A DNA stretch of 64,000 nucleotides from contig CM041777.1 of assembly GCA_023374045.1 (NCBI GenBank), positions 105,602,046 through 105,666,045 of the forward strand, written 5' to 3'. A program made the position numbers and the translations under genes. Positions 1-11,799 of this stretch are shown here, one piece after another. Source of the DNA: Limonium bicolor. Its lineage: Eukaryota; Streptophyta; Magnoliopsida; Caryophyllales; Plumbaginaceae. The notes under the pieces are model-generated. The model searched no databases. It worked only from the letters and a program-made list of their open reading frames with translations, and was not told where the DNA came from. How positions within the stretch are numbered: the first letter of the stretch is position 1; every line of letters starts with the position of its first letter.

Positions 1-66
1 TTTCTTTTGAAAATAGGGTGTTGCAAGATAGTGCAACTTTGCTGTCAGATCGGGTTAAGAAGATTT

Positions 67-500
67 AGAGCCTGTTCGATACGGGCGTTTAATTTTAAAC
101 GCTGCTTTACAAAGAATTGAGGACAAATGTCAAATTCTTATTGGGTTTATTTATTATCATGGCCCACAAAAATCTGACCACACTCCACATGGTTAACCAG
201 CATTTGCTAACCACAGCTACATTTATAGAAACGCAAGAATAGCTGCGTTTGTTTTTTTTTCTCGCCATTAACGAACGCAACCTTAGGGTCGTTCGTTTCC
301 GCAGGTGAAACGCAGCAATAGCTGCGAATTTATAAAGCCACGTAAAGCTTTGGGTGGTTAACGAATAACTAACCAACATCTGTACTCTGGTTATTTTTTA
401 TATAGTCTGACTCAAATATAGACCTATTATAAGATGACAGGTGTACTAATAAAGTAGCTTTATCTGCAGCTTTATAAAATCGTTGGTATTGAACGGAACC
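67..500. mobile_element. PIF/Harbinger-like MITE, 434 bp
   Basis: The segment starts GAGCCTGTTCGATAC and ends with an imperfect inverted copy (GTATTGAACGGAACC). It is flanked by the trinucleotide TTA on both sides (64-66 and 501-503), the target duplication expected of PIF/Harbinger elements. The interior has inverted symmetry around AGCTGCG motifs and no coding capacity; the short open frame on the - strand at 107-379 looks accidental. The TTA on its right is shared with the next element, so the two lie directly back to back. Confidence 0.6.
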
Positions 501-503
501 TTA

Positions 504-3237
504 GACTCTGTTCGGCATGGTTGTTTTGGCTAGATCTGTAATTTTAATCCAACCCGAAAACCAACCTGAACCCAACCCGATTTTTGTGGGTTAGGGTCCT
601 CATTATTGACCCATTTATTTTTTTTAGGTTGGGTTAGGGTAAGACCCTAAGTTTTTTGGGTTGGGTTAGGGTAGTGATCTAAACCCACGACCCAACCCGA
701 ACCCGAAAATGTATTTATAAATAATAAAAATATAAATTACTTTTGTATATAAAATTATTTTCAGACCAAATAATACTTAGCCCAAAATTTTTTAGCTATT
801 GGCTCACCTGGCCCAGTCAAACCTTAGTGTACGGTTAAAAACCTTAATGTCTTGCGGTGCGGTGCAACATTCTCACATATCCAGTTCAGGTGCCGCTGTT
901 CATCTAGGCCGAAGGTTTGTTTTTCTTTCCTCATGTTTTTTTTCTCATGCATCACAACGTTCTCGTCTCTTCCTCTCCACCTTTTCACATTCTTTCGTCT
1001 CTATTTTCTTTTGACAATAACAAGATAGTATATTGATTTCTGGATAAGCATGCTCGTATACTTGTTTGACTGTACTGCCATTTGTCATCTTGAAGTGCTT
1101 CTTGTTGTTGTGATTAAGTAGGTAGGATTCTTAAAACCTATTTCTCCTTTTGTGTTTGTCTATTTGGTTGATATGTTACTCCATGACTTCTATAATTTCG
1201 AACTAGACTTTACCACTATTCCAGGATTCATCATGCCAATTTCATCAGTTTTGTTTTTTTTTCTTTGTTCTTAATTAGCTTTAGTATTTATGAAGCACGG
1301 ACACGTCATTTTGTAGTCGTCTCTCATCCCGGAAATGTCTCAGAAATAGGAGACGTCCGGAAATGCAAGAAACTGAAGATGGTCATGCATATCTTTCTAC
1401 TATAGACATGTTCCACTACAATTACTATTGAAGAGTGAGTCTTTTCGGTTGAAAGCTGAGTTGTACATGGTGTTTGATGAGTATATAGGAAAGAATACTA
1501 GCAAAAATCATTCCCCTTCTACTTCTGCATCTTTTTCACCAACAACCCTCTCACCGTCTATTGATTGATGGATATATAGTTACCATGCTTGCTAATAATG
1601 ATACAGTTGCATTTGATACCACTTTTGCTAACGGTTTATACACCATATAATCGTAGTAGTTCTGATTTCAGATCTCGAAACCTTGGTGTGATCGGATGAG
1701 CAAGTAGCAGTAGTAGTATTATACGGAGTTGATCTAGAGATTTCGCTGGTATTTAATTGATCATATTTCACTAATTAAGAAGAGATGATATTATACTGAT
1801 AGAAGAAAGAAAAAATATAGAAACAGACCTGAAGCTGCTGTAGTTGCTGAGAGGAGGAAAGTAATAACCTGGTTGGTTTAACCCGAACGGTTTTTATTTA
1901 TGGTTTTTTGTTTCCCAATCACTTTTAGATTTCCTACTACATGAAATTTTGACGTTGTATTAAGATATTCTCTATCTAGGGAATGAATCATTTGTTTTTA
2001 TTTTCATTCTCTATTTGATTAACTGGGATCATGTATAAATCTAGATATGACTCATAAAAAGAAACCTATGGAAAGAGCACATGTTATCAGATTTTTGAAT
2101 TCATAGGAAACTGTGTAGTACTCTGGATTCTTTGTATAACATATCGTTTAAAGTCGATTACGTTGGCTTAAAAATGGGTTGGGTGGGTTGGGTTAGGGTT
2201 GAATGATTTTAAATGGGTTGGGTTAGGGTCATGATTCTTCAACCCGATTATTTTTGGGTTGGGTTGGGTTAATGATATTTTAAATGGGTTGGGTTAGGGT
2301 TGATATCAATCCGACCCATCAACCCGAATTGCCAGGTCTAGTTTTGGCAGCATAAATGCAGCATATTTGACAGCAGGAATGCGCTGGCATAAATGCAGCA
2401 TATTTGCTGGCAAGAATGTGCTGGCATAAATGTAGCTGTTTTGAAAACTGTTGTTTGGCAGTGCAGCATATATGCAGCATGTTTGGTTTAGTTAGTTATA
2501 TGTAGTGCGTTTACCGTTTTCGTATTAAATTATAATTTATTATATTACTACGTAACTTTATTTTGTTATTTCTATTATTTAAGCAAAACTTGTAACTCCT
2601 AAATAATATATTTTTATTATCTAATTTTTTTAATTCTTACAAATATAAAAGCGTAAAAAAAGAAAAAGCGTTTCAAATTTTCTGATAATGTTATGTGAAT
2701 TTATTTAGTGAAATTATAACTTTTAGTAATATATAATATTTTTGTAACTTTGTATGTTAATAAATTTATATGCATTCATATTTTTATATACTATTTTAAT
2801 ATTTTAATTTATATATCAACAAGTGTGTATATTTATTCTTTTTTTTAATTTTATTAATCTATGTGGTATTACAAATAATATATTATAGATTTGTATTATA
2901 AATGTGATTTTTTGTAAATTTGGCTAAAGATGTAGTACTATTTTTTATAAATTATTTAACGCATTATGTAATTTGTAATAAATAAAGTAACTTGTAAAAA
3001 AATTATTTTTTTTAAATCAATAGTCACAGTAATTGCATTATGAAGTGAGTAAAGAAACGGAAGTGAAAGCACGAAAACGAAAAAGTAGCATTTGCTGCGG
3101 GCATTTATGCTGTCATTTATGCTGACATTTATGTTGTTTTAGGCGAACAACAAAAACAAATAAAGGAGTCCAAAACAGCATATGCTGTACATTTATGCTG
3201 TAAAAAAATGCACAAAAAAGGTGAGGCAAACACATCC
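504..3237. mobile_element. PIF/Harbinger-like non-autonomous element, split by a hAT insertion
   Basis: Both ends abut TTA (501-503 and 3238-3240). The left end reads GACTCTGTTCGGCATGG; the right end is an imperfect inverted repeat of it (reverse complement GGATGTGTTTGCCTCACC). Without the hAT element at 531-2340 and one target copy it is about 0.92 kb. Both ends are rich in GCAGCATAAATG-type repeats and the middle is very AT-rich. A second copy in reverse orientation lies at 27571-28511, and the two align over most of their length. No gene is seen inside. Confidence 0.75.
531..2340. mobile_element. Non-autonomous hAT element, 1.8 kb, with 8-bp target duplication
   Basis: The insertion is bounded by the perfect 8-bp direct repeat GTTTTGGC (523-530 and 2341-2348), the hallmark of hAT transposition. 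Its terminal inverted repeats are TAGATCTG at the left and CCAGGTCTA at the right, fitting the TAGRCCTG class of plant hAT ends. Both subterminal regions (about 540-710 and 2170-2335) are packed with copies of AACCCGA/GGGTTGGGTTAGGGT, probably transposase binding sites. The core has no recognisable transposase, so it would need one supplied in trans. Confidence 0.85.
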
Positions 3238-3347
3238 TTAAAATAATCTTCATAATCATAGAGAACGGAACTCGGATTATCCATAATAAATATATTGAAT
3301 TTAATCCACTAATAACGAGAATTCATTAATAAAAAAGAGCGTCAATA

Positions 3348-3379
3348 CGCTCATTCGGGTTTTCACTTCACACAGTCGG
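3348..3379 (+). repeat. Left terminal inverted repeat of the MULE
   Basis: Core TCGGGTTTTCACTTC followed by a CACAGTCGG block; it matches the reverse complement of 25948-25979 at 29 of 32 positions. A looser match (TTTTGCCC, then TAC and TTTA) continues inward on both sides, so the repeat may be longer. Confidence 0.7.
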
Positions 3380-4181
3380 GAAAAGACCATTTTGCCCCTA
3401 CTTTAATAATTTTTAAAAATTACAATATTTACTCACAATTTGTGATATATTACAAGGTGACCCCAAATTTCATTATATAAAGGAAGTGAATATGATATGA
3501 AATCATATTCAAATTCAGAAATCCTAAAGTTAGAGAGATAAAGTTAGAGAGATAAAGAGAGGAAATAGTTTCTTTCAGAAGTTTGAAGAAAAAACTCTTC
3601 GGTAAGAAGAGTAAACAAGATGGAGGAAATGCTGAAGGTGGTGTTCCAGAAATGCATGACGAGTATGCAGATGATGTTAACAGCGTGGAGTACTCACCAG
3701 GGGCCCATTCTGAGATACTTTATGTTGTTATTTTAACAATTTATATACAAACGTAGCTAGAATCTATATGAAAATGAATGAAAAAAAGTAAAAAGCGACG
3801 TCGGGAATAGCAGGCGCTGGCACGCCCCATTCATTAGCGGCGCCAGCGCCGCCTCAGTCTCACCCGCGCCTGCGCCCCCCCTCTTACCCGCGCCCGCACC
3901 CTCCTCCTTTAATGCGTGCCAGCGCGCACCCTCGACTATGGGCGCCGGCGCCGGCCACTCTCTGTCGGTGTTACGCCGGTGCCCGTTTTTCAAATCGTTG
4001 TATCTTCTTCGTTATAGCTCCGTTTTTTGATCCATTTGCGCCGTTGCGTTTGTCTTTTCGTGTACTTTACGATGATATACTTTGTTGATTATTTGCATGC
4101 CTTATGTGTGATTTACTCTAAAGTACATAGTATTTGGGTTTACGAGTCGCATTTCGTGATGAACGACGTTTATCTGCTTAG
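3380..4181 (+). other. 5' leader of the MULE transposase gene, with possible first exon and GC-rich patch
   Basis: This is the promoter/leader side of the transposase gene. A frame open from about 3571 to 3714 encodes a lysine-rich then acidic stretch (KKKLFGKKSK, later MHDEYADDVN) and could be a first exon, but I see no ATG in frame. At 3790-3990 the AT-rich sequence gives way to a very GC-rich patch with many GGCGCC/GCGCC motifs. The leader ends in a pyrimidine-rich stretch and AG at 4180-4181, a good splice acceptor opening onto the FAR1 exon. No TATA box could be chosen with confidence. Confidence 0.45.
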
Positions 4182-6292
4182 GGTGAGAACGATGATGAAT
4201 TCGAGGACGTGAAGGTAGACACAGGTCATGTGTTTAGTACTAGCATGATCTTTGACGATAAAGAGGAGGCGGTCAGTTATGCGTTTCGCACCGGATAAAA
4301 TAATAATATTTATTTAATCAGACAGACTAAGAGAGACGACGGTGAAGTAATACTAACGTGTGAGAGGTACGGCAAGCATAGGCCACGGGTTAGCACAAGA
4401 GAATCATCATCATCTAGTCAAAGGCCACGACGTGCCACGAAGAAATGCAACTGCCCATTCCGCCTAAGCATCAGGGGTGCGGAACGTACGGGCTGGTCTA
4501 TCTTGGTGATGGTCCCGACGCACAACCACGAGTTAGCTAGTAACCCGCAATCTCACTCCGTCCTGCCTCGCTTTAGTGTCGACGAAAGGGCAAGCATGAA
4601 AAGTTTGTACAAGAGTGGTGTTGCGCCTAGGCAGATGTGGGCCCATTTGCATGACAAGAACCCCAGAAGTACTGCAGACAAGACATCGATTCATAACCTA
4701 GTTGTGAAATTCAGAAAAGAAGATCATGGCGGACGTACAAATGTAGCGTCCTTCATGCACTCGCTAGATGAACGCAATTATAGTTGGTGGTCCGAGAAAG
4801 ATGCAAGTAAGTGTCAGCACATTTGTTTAGTGTCGGTTTATTTGTATGTTAATGACTTTAAATGTTTGTTCTAATTAAATGTCCATTTTGCAGGGAATGC
4901 ATCTAGGCTGGGTCTTGTCTTGTTTGCGCACCCTTTTTCGCTGATGCTCGTTAATATGTTTCCTTATGTAGTGCTCATTGATAGCATTTACAAGACGAAC
5001 ATGTACAAGCTGCCTCTAGTGGAGTTCATCGGAGTCACGTCGTGCGGCAAGAACTTCTGTATAGCGTTCTGTTTTGTGGTTAGAGAGGATGAGTCTGCAT
5101 ACACATGGATGCTTAATCAGCTGAAGAAGGTGTTGATCTATCCTCCAAATGTGTTTGTCACTGACAATGAAAAGGCGCTAGTGAACGCACTTTCAATAGT
5201 ATATCCTTCTGTACCACATCTTCTATGTCGTTGGCATATATGCAAGAACATGGCTGCTAATGCGATCAAGATTATGCATGTTGACCGTGAGAGAGTCGAA
5301 TTAATAGTGTATCGGTGGAAGCGAATAGTTTACGCCTCAGCTATCGCGAAGTACGATGAACAGTACAGAAAATTAGTACACTCTTACGGTGCCAACAGTC
5401 CTTTCGTTGTGTACTTGAACAACACATGGCTAAGTCAGTGTGAGAAATTTTGTGAGGTATGGGTTAAGATATTCATGCATTTCGGTAACACATCTACCAA
5501 CAGGTTAGCCTAACTTCAATTGTCAACATGTTCTGTCGTTTGTATTGGTATGTTTCCCATTTATCTTCAACTAATTGTCTTTCAATCTATAGGGCGGAGA
5601 GCGCCCACTCGGCTCTAAAGTGTTGGCTTCATACATCCACTGGATCTCTAGACACATGCTTCGACAACATACATAGATTCATCGAAGGGCAACATTTACA
5701 CATTAAACAAGACTTCGAGTTTTCCATTGACAGAAGGGTTTCGGAAGACCAGCAAGTCCCATTTCTGTTTCTGGTCAATCAAGTGAGCCTCAAATGTTTG
5801 GAAATACTCCAGAATCAGTTGAGGAGCGGTCGTTGCGATATTGATCACACAACGTCGTACGAAGATGTTTGTACGTTTACTTCGACAATGGGATTACCAT
5901 GCGCATTTCGTATGTATCAGTACATTCAAGTCGGTCTGAATATACCAGTTGAAGAAGTGCATATCTTCTGGCGAACACTCAGATATTACCAACAACAAGA
6001 GTTTGAAGCACAATGCCAAACATGTGATGAGTCGTATAGCACAGAGGAACAACTCTCGTGTGTAGGTTTGTGGTATGAGGATCTGTCTGAGCGGTTTGAT
6101 CCTACGACGATCGAACAAGCGTTCAACGCGTGGAAGCCAATATGGGAGCCCGAGGATGATCACACTGGTTTACATCCCCTAGAGGTAAAGGTGCCTAAGG
6201 GTAGGCCCACTACCAAAAAGAAGAAGAGGCCAAACACTAGGGACAAGTCCGAGCACGAGCATTTAGGTCTTGGAAACTGTGGCCCGCCCCTA
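4182..6292 (+). pseudogene. MULE transposase with FAR1-type DNA-binding domain (pseudogene)
   Basis: MULE transposases cut and paste the element after binding its ends in the nucleus. Domains in order: an acidic N-terminus, a FAR1/WRKY-GCM1-type zinc domain (about 4290-4560, with CNCPF and THNHE motifs), then the MULE catalytic domain (LIDSIYKTN, about 4978; TDNEKAL, about 5162; CRWHICKN, about 5228) and a C-terminal basic stretch (RPTTKKKKRP). Two introns are visible: 4807-4893 (GTAAGT...GCAG) and 5504-5592 (GT...TATAG); the frame continues across both. It is broken by an in-frame TAA at 4296-4298 within the FAR1 domain and by TGA at 6293-6295. The second TGA and the one at 6311 sit before cytosine-rich codons and fit C-to-T decay of CGA. 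The frame continues beyond them into an OTU domain. Confidence 0.85.
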
Positions 6293-6295
6293 TGA

Positions 6296-7119
6296 CGTTC
6301 GCAGTCTCAGTGACGCTCGACAGCACCCGAAAGTACAAGTGATCGTGGGCCGTCAATGCAACACAGTCAATCACAGTGTTGGTCATCTGAGCGAATGAGT
6401 CAAACTGGACAAGGACCGACAATGCAACACAATCCACCGCAACAACATCCACCATATTGGACATACTGGAGCCCCTGGAACTCCTCGCCGTATTGGACTG
6501 ACCTTGATCCTCAATTACTTGATTATATTATAGGTTACAGGGAGATAGTGGGCGATGGAAACTGTGGGTTTCGAGCTATTGCTAATTTTGTGTACAATGA
6601 TGAAAGCCAATGGCAAGCGGTTCGACGTGCATGCATGGAAGATCTGGAGAGTATAAGAGATTGGTGGTTCCAGCGATGTGATCGAGATTGGTACGACAGA
6701 CAGTACCAACGACTGAATTGGTTTGTAGACTCATTTGCACCAACACGACACTGGATTGAAATTATCGATCTTGGTCTTATCTTGTCCACTGTGTACAACA
6801 TGTGCTTATCAGTTTTTCAGCAGGACACGATGGTAGGGCTAGTGGGTTGGTCGCACTACCGCTATGTGATGATCGGGGGTTAGGTCGTCCGACAGCAGAG
6901 GTCTGTATTGCATGTGTCGCTGGGCAATCTCATTTTGTTAGAGTCCAAACAACCAAAAATTGTCCAGTCCCATGCATGAATCTGATGTGGCGACGTTGGC
7001 ATGAAGACGAAGTTACATCTTTTATTGATCCGTACTTACATCGTAATGCACACTGGTATACATTGTTTCCCTCGACTAGTGGACCAGGAACAATGGTTAT
7101 AGAAGATTATAGTTTCTAA
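6296..7119 (+). pseudogene. OTU-type cysteine protease module fused to the MULE transposase (pseudogene)
   Basis: OTU proteases cleave ubiquitin-like chains; fusions to MULE/FAR1 proteins occur in plants. The frame is the same as that of the transposase, separated from it by two TGA codons (6293, 6311) and a Ser/Gln-rich then Pro/Trp-rich linker. The catalytic cysteine motif GDGNCGFRA lies at about 6553-6580. The histidine motif SHFVRV lies near 6930 but in another frame, so a frameshift falls near 6820-6850. The C-terminus HWYTLFPST ends at 7119. Catalytic Cys and His motifs are both present, so loss of function came from frame breaks rather than active-site loss. A host OTU gene is less likely because the frame continues from the transposase. 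Confidence 0.8.
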
Positions 7120-7167
7120 AATTTGTTGAATTCTTGTATGCCAGTAATATATTCAAGAAGTCTTGTA

Positions 7168-7647
7168 ATAAAAGCAACTTCATCGTAGATACAGTGCGTT
7201 CTAATGCTACTGCTTTAACGCTTGCTTAGCTAAAAGATCTATACAGATACTAGATAGGCTAATATGATGATGTATGAATCAAATCCATACAATTTAGTCA
7301 ACACATCAATCAGAAGCCTTGGATGTGATAGATATTTTATCTAATAAAAGCAAATTCATCGTAGATTAAGTGTGTTCTAATGCTATTGGCTGAAGCAGAT
7401 TCCACTAATTAATTCGGAAAAATAGTTCTATTGACAATCTTCTACTAGACTGCAAGAGTCATGAGGAAAGACTAAAGAAGATCAAGACTTCAAAGTGTGC
7501 AGTAAATGATGACTTTTAGTTTTAAACAGCAGGGATTTTCCATATACACTAACATTGTCTATCATTTCCACCGATTCCACTAATTAATTCAGAACAATAG
7601 TTCTATTGAAGATCTTCTACTAGACTGCAAGAGTGATGAGGAAAGAC
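7168..7647. repeat. Tandem repeat of about 175 bp, left part (interrupted by Athila)
   Basis: The marker TTCCACTAATTAATTC recurs at 7400 and 7576 (175 bp apart) together with CTAGACTGCAAGAGTGATGAGG and CAAAGTGTGCAG blocks. A looser two-copy repeat of about 177 bp (TAAAAGCAA...TTCATCGTAGAT at 7168 and 7345) lies just upstream. The array continues after the Athila element at 20424. It lies at the 3' side of the transposase gene; the 7120-7400 stretch holds no gene. Confidence 0.8.
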
Positions 7648-9127
7648 TGTTGGGGTTAAAACCTAACGGCAAGTGTACCGGTCAATTCTAGCAAGTTTTA
7701 ATAGAGAGTATTCCCTAAGTATCGAACCAGAGGAGGCGATGTCTAGTTTTAATCTTTACTAACCGGAAAAGAAATAAAAAGACTAAATAACAAATTAAAA
7801 CAGGAAATTGGGGGGGTTTTGATTTGATGATTAATAAAAACTATAAACAGATTGTAAAACAGTAAAGAGCAAGGAAATAATTGTTTGAAACTGATTGGGA
7901 AAGAAATCCCGGTTTACTACTTCTCCCTAAATATGCAATTCCTATCCCTAAGTGATTTCCAAGACAATTCTAAGTAAAACCCTAGAACAAAGATAATTTA
8001 CCTCCGGTCTCCCGCTTAGCAAATTCTAGTTAGCAAAGACCGAATTCTAACTCTCGTTACGAACCCACTGTTAACTAACCGACTTAAGCACAATCTAGAT
8101 TATCGGTCAATTAGCAATTTAGAGGAATTACCATCTCTAAACTAACCGGTTATTTCCCTGTATTCAATTGAAAGCCGCAGTCGTCACATATAAGCTAACA
8201 AAATACTAATCTTTATAATTGGCTAGATTATAACGATAAGAAATTAAGCAAGGAAAATAACTTTACTCAATAGAATTGTAGTAAATCACAAAGGAACAGG
8301 AATAGTCAATTTAGGGATACATAGCAAACCGGAATCTAAAGGAACTACTCAGCCATTGACATGTTTACAATAAGCAAAACTGTAGTGAGTAGTAATAAAG
8401 AACAAGAAGAAACTCTGTTCTGAGACTTCTGGTGAAGTCTCTGTGTTGAACTCTCTTCTCTGCTCTGCTCCAAACTCCCGATCAGAAATCAATCTCAAAA
8501 TATGCTAACTCTCTGTGTTGTAACGTGACTATTTTTGGTGTATCCAAGCATATCTCTCACGTTGGCAAGCCTCACCTTTTATAAGAATGAGAATTCTATC
8601 TTTAATCTCTTCCTTTATACACGCGGCACTTAAAGATAAATAATAAAACTCAGTTATTTCGAAACAGATCTCCGGCGCTCCGCTTATATTGGTCTGGGTT
8701 TGCAAACAAGTACGCAAACCCGGACCACCACTAAAACTCGGCAGAAGGTTCTCGCTTGAGGATGGTCCGGGTTTGCAAACAAGTACGCAAACCCGGACCA
8801 CGTCTGAAACTAGGCAGAGAGATCTTCGACGAGATGGTCCGGGTTTACAAAGTAGGATACAAACCCAGACCATCAATAAAACACGACAGTAGTAGATGAA
8901 ATTCAGCCTTTGACTTTGGTTTGACTTCCACTTGTTGCCTCAACCTCTAAAATCTTCATTTAAGCACTTTGTTGAGCATTTTATCCTGAAAACATATCAA
9001 ATCGATCATTGGAGACAAATATAACAATAAAGTGTAAATAAAGCATTAAGGAGGTAAGTTAATGTCATAATGTAGATAATTAAGCATGAATTAGCCTAGT
9101 AAACTCAGATAAATTCCCGACTTATCA
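7648..9127 (-). repeat. Athila 3' LTR (1480 bp)
   Basis: It matches 18986-20418 almost throughout. The clearest difference is about 47 bp present here (near 8336-8383) and missing from the 5' LTR. A TATAAAAGG box (- strand, 8575-8583) and three hairpins (8689-8875) are conserved in both. Confidence 0.95.
8689..8875. repeat. Three-hairpin array in the Athila 3' LTR
   Basis: Three near-palindromes of about 38 bp have arms GGTCCGGGTTTGC / GCAAACCCGGACC around short loops (GTAC-containing in the first two). They start about 72-73 bp apart and are separated by related spacers (AAACT.GGCAGA). In the transcribed direction they lie upstream of the TATA box, so they are probably promoter elements. 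Confidence 0.85.
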
Positions 9128-9139
9128 ACTTCCTCACAC
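9128..9139 (-). other. Athila polypurine tract
   Basis: Read on the - strand this is GTGTGAGGAAGT, directly preceding the 3' LTR start; it would prime plus-strand DNA synthesis. Very similar GTGTGA(G/A)GA tracts recur further inside, near 10055 and 10200. Confidence 0.75.
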
Positions 9140-10525
9140 TTAATCTTTGCTTGCCCTCAAGCAAATAGAAACATACTGAAATCTTACAGAAGGGAGACGT
9201 CAGTTTAGAACCGTGCATAAGGAGATCTAATAATGAAAAACAGTCATAGAAAACAATGATCCACACTTGCAGGTTTTCATAAACAGTGAATAGAGAAGTA
9301 TTTTCCACGGGCTTAAGACACATAGTAAAACCACCTGACTCAAATTTCACTCAGGGACTCCTTTCTAATTAACTTTCCACAATCCATGGACGACAAGGGG
9401 TGAGAAGTAATATCTTATTCCATATTACCTTTCATCACCACGTACTCATAATCAAGAAAGAATTTGCACTCTGCATTTGAAATTAATAAATTTCTTCAAC
9501 TTTCTAAACCAGCATTAACTTTCTCTTTTATATCCCTCAGACTTTTCTCTCCATTCATGTAGCGGTGTTGGGTCTTCTATCCCATATCAGATGACCTTAG
9601 GTAGATGGGTGATGAGGCACCCCAAGGACTTACTTACTAAATGGACGAGGCCTGTTTCTGGGTTAAAAGTTCGATTAGAGGAGTTACTTGCCTTTGTCCT
9701 TCCTTCCTTTCAAGAATCATTTCCAAAGTCCCCAAGTGAAATCAAAGACAAATAGTTACACTAATAGGCTTAACTTTTTAGTGAAGAAATAGACAAGCAT
9801 TAATCAAAACTGTACATACAAGCAGTGCAACCAGAATTCCCACAACTGTTTTCCAGCTTCGATCTCACAGAAACTAGTGCTACTCGTGCGGTGTTCCAAA
9901 CCAACTTATCCAACCACTGAATAAGACTCAGGTATATTGCGCAACCAAAAATTTTGAGGGTTAACAAAAATGCAGTGAAAATTGAGTGGTAGCCTTAAAA
10001 ATGTTCAAAATTAGCACATTCGAATGTAATTGAGCATGAGCATGTGTAATTTCCCTTCTTCACACTTAAAAATAAGCAATGCCCTCATTGCTTCATGAAA
10101 ATGATTAAGACGGAAGGTAAAAACAAATTCACAGAAAACAACGTTTGAAGAATAAAAGAAGTTAGAAAATCACGCCCCTGGAGTATGGTGAGGACAACGT
10201 CCTCACACTTATGTAAAAACATTGGGGTGTTGAATTCTATAGAAAATTCGACAGAGTTTCCTTTGGTTCCCTCAATACCTCACACGCAGCAAAGACAGGC
10301 TTGTAGCTCAAGAAATAAAACCAACAACCAACACTAGCTTGCAGAAACATTAAGTGTGCGGGTAAAACATCATAGTTAATACAACCGGAATTAAAAAGGT
10401 AGCATTTGAATCCAAAATAAAATAGAAGTACAACCAAAGGAAACCTTCTCAGAAACAACGAAGAAAATAAAACACATCAAAATATCCGAAAAGGCAGAGA
10501 ATGAAATAACCCAAACTCCAGAAAC
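9140..10525 (-). other. Athila non-coding 3' region
   Basis: No coding frame longer than about 80 codons looks real here. The stretch is moderately AT-rich and carries at least two internal copies of the polypurine-type motif (near 10055 and 10200). Athila elements often have a long untranslated stretch between the extra gene and the 3' LTR. Confidence 0.6.
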
Positions 10526-11799
10526 CTAGGGGCGTGGAGGCTGTGACTGTGTCCCATGCGGAAGAGACCACGCCTCTATACGGGCGAAGCGGGCATCATA
10601 CTTAGCCATCCTCGCCTCCTGGTGAACCTCAGAAGCATGACGACGCGCCTCCAAAGATGTCAAACGAACGCCATAGTTTTGGACTTGAGTGGACAATGCA
10701 TCTAGGCGCGAGCCAAACTCATCAAAGCGAGTGGTGCACACCCCTGCCAATCCCTGAACTCTGCCATCAGCTCCTCATATCCCGGCGTCTGACCCGCTGC
10801 AGGCACATCAGTATCCCTAATCTCTGAGGGTCCGGCCACATCGGCACCAGTAGACCGGGCAGCTCTCTCACCCGGTCGGGCACGACGGCGCTTTATCCAA
10901 CCATCCCCGATCTTCTCCCACTGAAAGCGATGCATAGCGGTCATGTCTAAGGGAGAAGTGAGATTCTGAGGCTGCTCATCACTGAAGTCAACCCTAGCTC
11001 TCTCAAAAAGAAACTACAGAAAGTGCGGGAAAGCAAGGGAAGTAGTACAGTCCATCCATGATCCTCAGAATATGCTCAAAAACCACTGAAGAAAAAATGA
11101 TAGGACAAGCACCACGAGAGAATTCATCATCCATCAAATGTCGCAGAAAGAAACAATCTAAGGAGTTAAGGTCTGCACACTCCCTGGGGCGAACATTATG
11201 CATAAGAATAGCCAAAATCAAACGCTCCAGCGGGGTCTGTAGTTTGCCCCCCGTCACTACTTGCTTATCCCGCGTAGACCGTCTTTGACGGTACTACACC
11301 TCAGGGTCATTAACAATCAGATGCATATAATGCTCCTTAGCCCTCTTTTTATCATTCTCCTCATGTTTCAAGGCCTCTGTAAAAGCATCATCAGCAAATC
11401 CTGGATTCACCCCAAAATATTCCCTGATTTCTGAATTCCCTAAACGGATGACTTTTCTTTTTACCCTTGAGAAAATCACACTAAAATTATCATCCTTCTC
11501 CGCATTAGCATAAAACAACTTAACCAACCTCGGATAATAGCACCCCCGACCGAGATGCAGCAAATTACTCCAACCCTTAGTACCGAACACACTGTCTAAA
11601 TTAAACTCAACAATTAATTCAGTAGAAACTGACCTCTCGGAATTATTTTCCGGTCCTTGACATTATACCAGTCGAAAGCGGCTTCACTGATGAAGTCTGA
11701 GCGCATTGACTTACGGAATTGGACTGGTGGCGGCGGTGCAGGCGCGGATGAGGTCGAGGCGGCAGCGGTAGTGGACCGGCGAGCTCTCTTTGGTGCCAT
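10526..11799 (-). pseudogene. Athila extra (env-like position) protein, putative plant transposon domain, broken
   Basis: The start is ATG at 11797-11799 (MAPKRARR), giving a basic Ala/Pro-rich N-terminus. A domain of the putative plant transposon protein type follows (KGWSNLLHLGRGCYYP, then LVKLFYAN, about 11480-11580). A segment resembling the rest of that family (RLILAILMHNVRPREC) follows, then a C-terminal coiled-coil-like region (RLDALSTQVQNYGVRLTSLE, about 10650). The reading is broken by a frameshift near 11640, TAG at 11294-11296, and frameshifts near 11000 and 10735. Its position between pol and the 3' LTR is that of the env-like gene of Athila, but I see no signal peptide or clear membrane segment, so an envelope role is unproven. 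Function unknown. Confidence 0.7.

Noticed and set aside
799..1014. Short open frame on + as a gene.
   Set aside because: It lies in the core of the non-autonomous hAT element with no recognisable protein features.
540..2335. GGGTTAGGGT runs resembling telomeric repeats.
   Set aside because: They are irregular, occur at both ends of a hAT element in mirrored fashion, and fit subterminal transposase-binding repeats.
10526..11799. A true viral envelope gene in the Athila element.
   Set aside because: No signal peptide or convincing membrane anchor; the conserved block fits a plant transposon protein family instead.
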